The notes under the pieces are model-generated. The model was given only the letters and a program-made list of their open reading frames with translations. It did not search any database and was not told the origin of the DNA. Positions 5,261-6,315 of a DNA stretch of 6,315 nucleotides are shown here, piece by piece; within the stretch, counting starts at the first letter, position 1; every line of letters begins with the position of its first letter. A program made the position numbers and the translations under genes. Location: positions 1-6,315 of the forward strand of contig BNUC01000176.1 in NCBI GenBank assembly GCA_025997075.1. The letters are read 5' to 3'. Source of the stretch: Betaproteobacteria bacterium. GTDB lineage: Bacteria; Pseudomonadota; Gammaproteobacteria; Burkholderiales; Rhodocyclaceae.

Positions 5261-6315
5261 GCCGCCTCCCTCACCACCATCTCCGGCACATTGGCGCGCA
5301 CCAGCGCCGCCGCGATGGGCGGGCAGACGGAATTACCGCACATGCGCACCTGGGCGGTTTTTGTCAGCGCTCGCCACTCACCGCCAAAATCGCCCTGATC
5401 GATGATGTAGGTTTCGGGGAAGCCCTGGGCGCGGAACAGTTCGCGCGGGGAGAGCATCCGCAGGCCGATGTCGACGATGGCGTAATCAACGCCCTTGACG
5501 GTCACCATGCCAAAGCGATCGCGGCTGGTGACCGTGTGCATGGGGTCAGCGAGCGAAACATCGCCCTCGCCGGAACTGTAGTATTTGACGAGGAAAGCCT
5601 TAACGAGCGCAGTTTTTCCTCCGCCAGCCGGCATTACTGTCCTGACAGGCGCGTCAACACTCTGCCCGGTTGATGTCCCGAAAAAGCGAATCAGCGAGGC
5701 AGAAACCAGGCTGTGATGATCGGTTGCCGTGACCGTGTGCATCGGGGATTCGTCGGCTCGATAGCCGACCACGCCGCCGTAATGCTTGACGAGGAAGGCC
5801 GTGACCAGGGCGTGACGGTTTTCCGTGGTCTGTGTTCCGATGGGATTTCCCACGGAACAGCCCCGCGCCTCACCTTCTTGTGTTTTATGGCCGTAGTAGC
5901 TGGAAATTATCGGCGCAACGACCGGCGTAGCCAGCGCGTACTCGTTCGATGCGGTCAGCGTCGGCAAGGGCGTATTGAGTCCGCGATGCCCTCTCCCCCA
6001 GCGCTTCACGCCGCCGGGTGAGACTTCCCCATGCGCCGCCGTGACGATGAACGGCTCGGCGGCATCGACCACATAGCGCATGATGCCCTTGGCGATTCTC
6101 CGGAACGTTGCGTCCGCCAGCGGTCGGGCGCGCTCGAAGATCGACGGGCAGGTAATCGACCAGTCGATACACTCCGCTGCTGTGCGCCACGGTTTCAGGT
6201 GGCCGCGCTTGACCGACTCACTCGCCGGATCGCCGTGCGTCGGCATCGGCCAGCCGATCGGCATGCCGTCCCGCCGGGCGATCAGGAACAGGCGCTTCCT
6301 GATGGTCGGCGCGCC
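5257..6315 (-). CDS. DNA (cytosine-5-)methyltransferase, C-terminal part (5' end outside the window)
   Basis: This gene transfers methyl from SAM to C5 of cytosine in DNA. The frame is open to the window edge, so 352 residues are seen and the N-terminal half, with motifs I, IV (Pro-Cys nucleophile) and VI, lies beyond 6315. An in-frame ATG at 6262-6264 is internal: the preceding codons read GAPTIRKRLFLIARRDG, a motif VIII-like segment. Then comes PWRTAAECIDWS and a variable region with five related repeats (5494-5970). RMLSPRELFRAQGFP (visible residues 286-300) is motif IX, and GNSVCPPIAAAL (from 327) is motif X. Such enlarged C-terminal regions occur in phage-borne cytosine methyltransferases. 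It is the first visible gene of a minus-strand operon, and its TGA overlaps the next ATG as ATGA. No partner restriction endonuclease is seen, so it may be an orphan enzyme protecting phage DNA; this cannot be settled because the upstream side is cut off. Confidence 0.92.
   Translation of the reverse strand, partial: GAPTIRKRLFLIARRDGMPIGWPMPTHGDPASESVKRGHLKPWRTAAECIDWSITCPSIFERARPLADATFRRIAKGIMRYVVDAAEPFIVTAAHGEVSPGGVKRWGRGHRGLNTPLPTLTASNEYALATPVVAPIISSYYGHKTQEGEARGCSVGNPIGTQTTENRHALVTAFLVKHYGGVVGYRADESPMHTVTATDHHSLVSASLIRFFGTSTGQSVDAPVRTVMPAGGGKTALVKAFLVKYYSSGEGDVSLADPMHTVTSRDRFGMVTVKGVDYAIVDIGLRMLSPRELFRAQGFPETYIIDQGDFGGEWRALTKTAQVRMCGNSVCPPIAAALVRANVPEMVVREAA
5494..5970 (-). repeat. Five degenerate protein repeats in the variable region of the cytosine methyltransferase
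   Basis: The encoded protein repeats a pattern P-x-x-T-x-T, a short gap, then LV-x-x-F-L-x-(K/R)-(Y/H)-(Y/F)-G. Copies begin at PLPTLTASNEYAL, PIGTQTTENRHALV, PMHTVTATDHHSLV, PVRTVMPAGGGKTALV and PMHTVTSRDRFGMV, spaced about 32 to 42 residues apart. Copies two to four end in FLVKHYGG, LIRFFG and FLVKYYS. The position between motifs VIII and IX is that of the target-recognition domain, so the repeats probably form or scaffold DNA recognition. Confidence 0.75.

Noticed and set aside
1..6315. CRISPR array
   Set aside because: No regularly spaced repeats of suitable length; the only long exact repeat is the lysC duplication.

Overview
The window is a chromosome-to-mobile-element junction in a proteobacterium, most likely a betaproteobacterium. 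The aspartokinase is of the single-domain LysC type seen in that class, and a tRNA-Ser directly downstream of lysC fits it too. This assignment rests on protein resemblance from memory, not on a search.

Positions 1-1504 are host backbone. lysC (73-1350) makes aspartokinase, the first enzyme of lysine, threonine and methionine synthesis, and has a plausible sigma-70 promoter at 11-40. It carries an exact in-frame 51-bp tandem duplication inside its second ACT domain. A tRNA-Ser(GCU) gene with encoded CCA (1412-1504) follows, with its own strong promoter (1372-1400).

Positions 1505-1681 hold a rho-independent terminator and short direct repeats with 10-bp spacing. This is where the arm-type sites of an element inserted at the tRNA 3' end would lie. 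From 1682 the sequence is accessory. A P4-type tyrosine integrase reads away from the tRNA but is broken: an internal deletion of roughly 40 codons shifts the frame, and the catalytic HxxR arginine is a histidine. A small AlpA/excisionase-like HTH gene converges on it and overlaps its 3' end.

Positions 2962-6315 are a tight minus-strand operon of phage type. In transcription order it encodes a DNA cytosine-5 methyltransferase (5' end outside the window), a PAPS-reductase-family PP-loop protein, a radical SAM protein and a small class I SAM methyltransferase with a DPPH motif. Each of the three junctions is a 4-bp ATGA stop/start overlap, so the four proteins are probably made by coupled translation and may act in one nucleic-acid modification programme. 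No restriction endonuclease is visible.

The simplest reading is one end of a prophage or phage-derived island in tRNA-Ser, with an inactivated integrase and a nucleotide-modification cassette. Three small length anomalies (lysC duplication, integrase deletion, short internal gap in the small methyltransferase) lie within about 2 kb. They should be checked against reads before being treated as biology.
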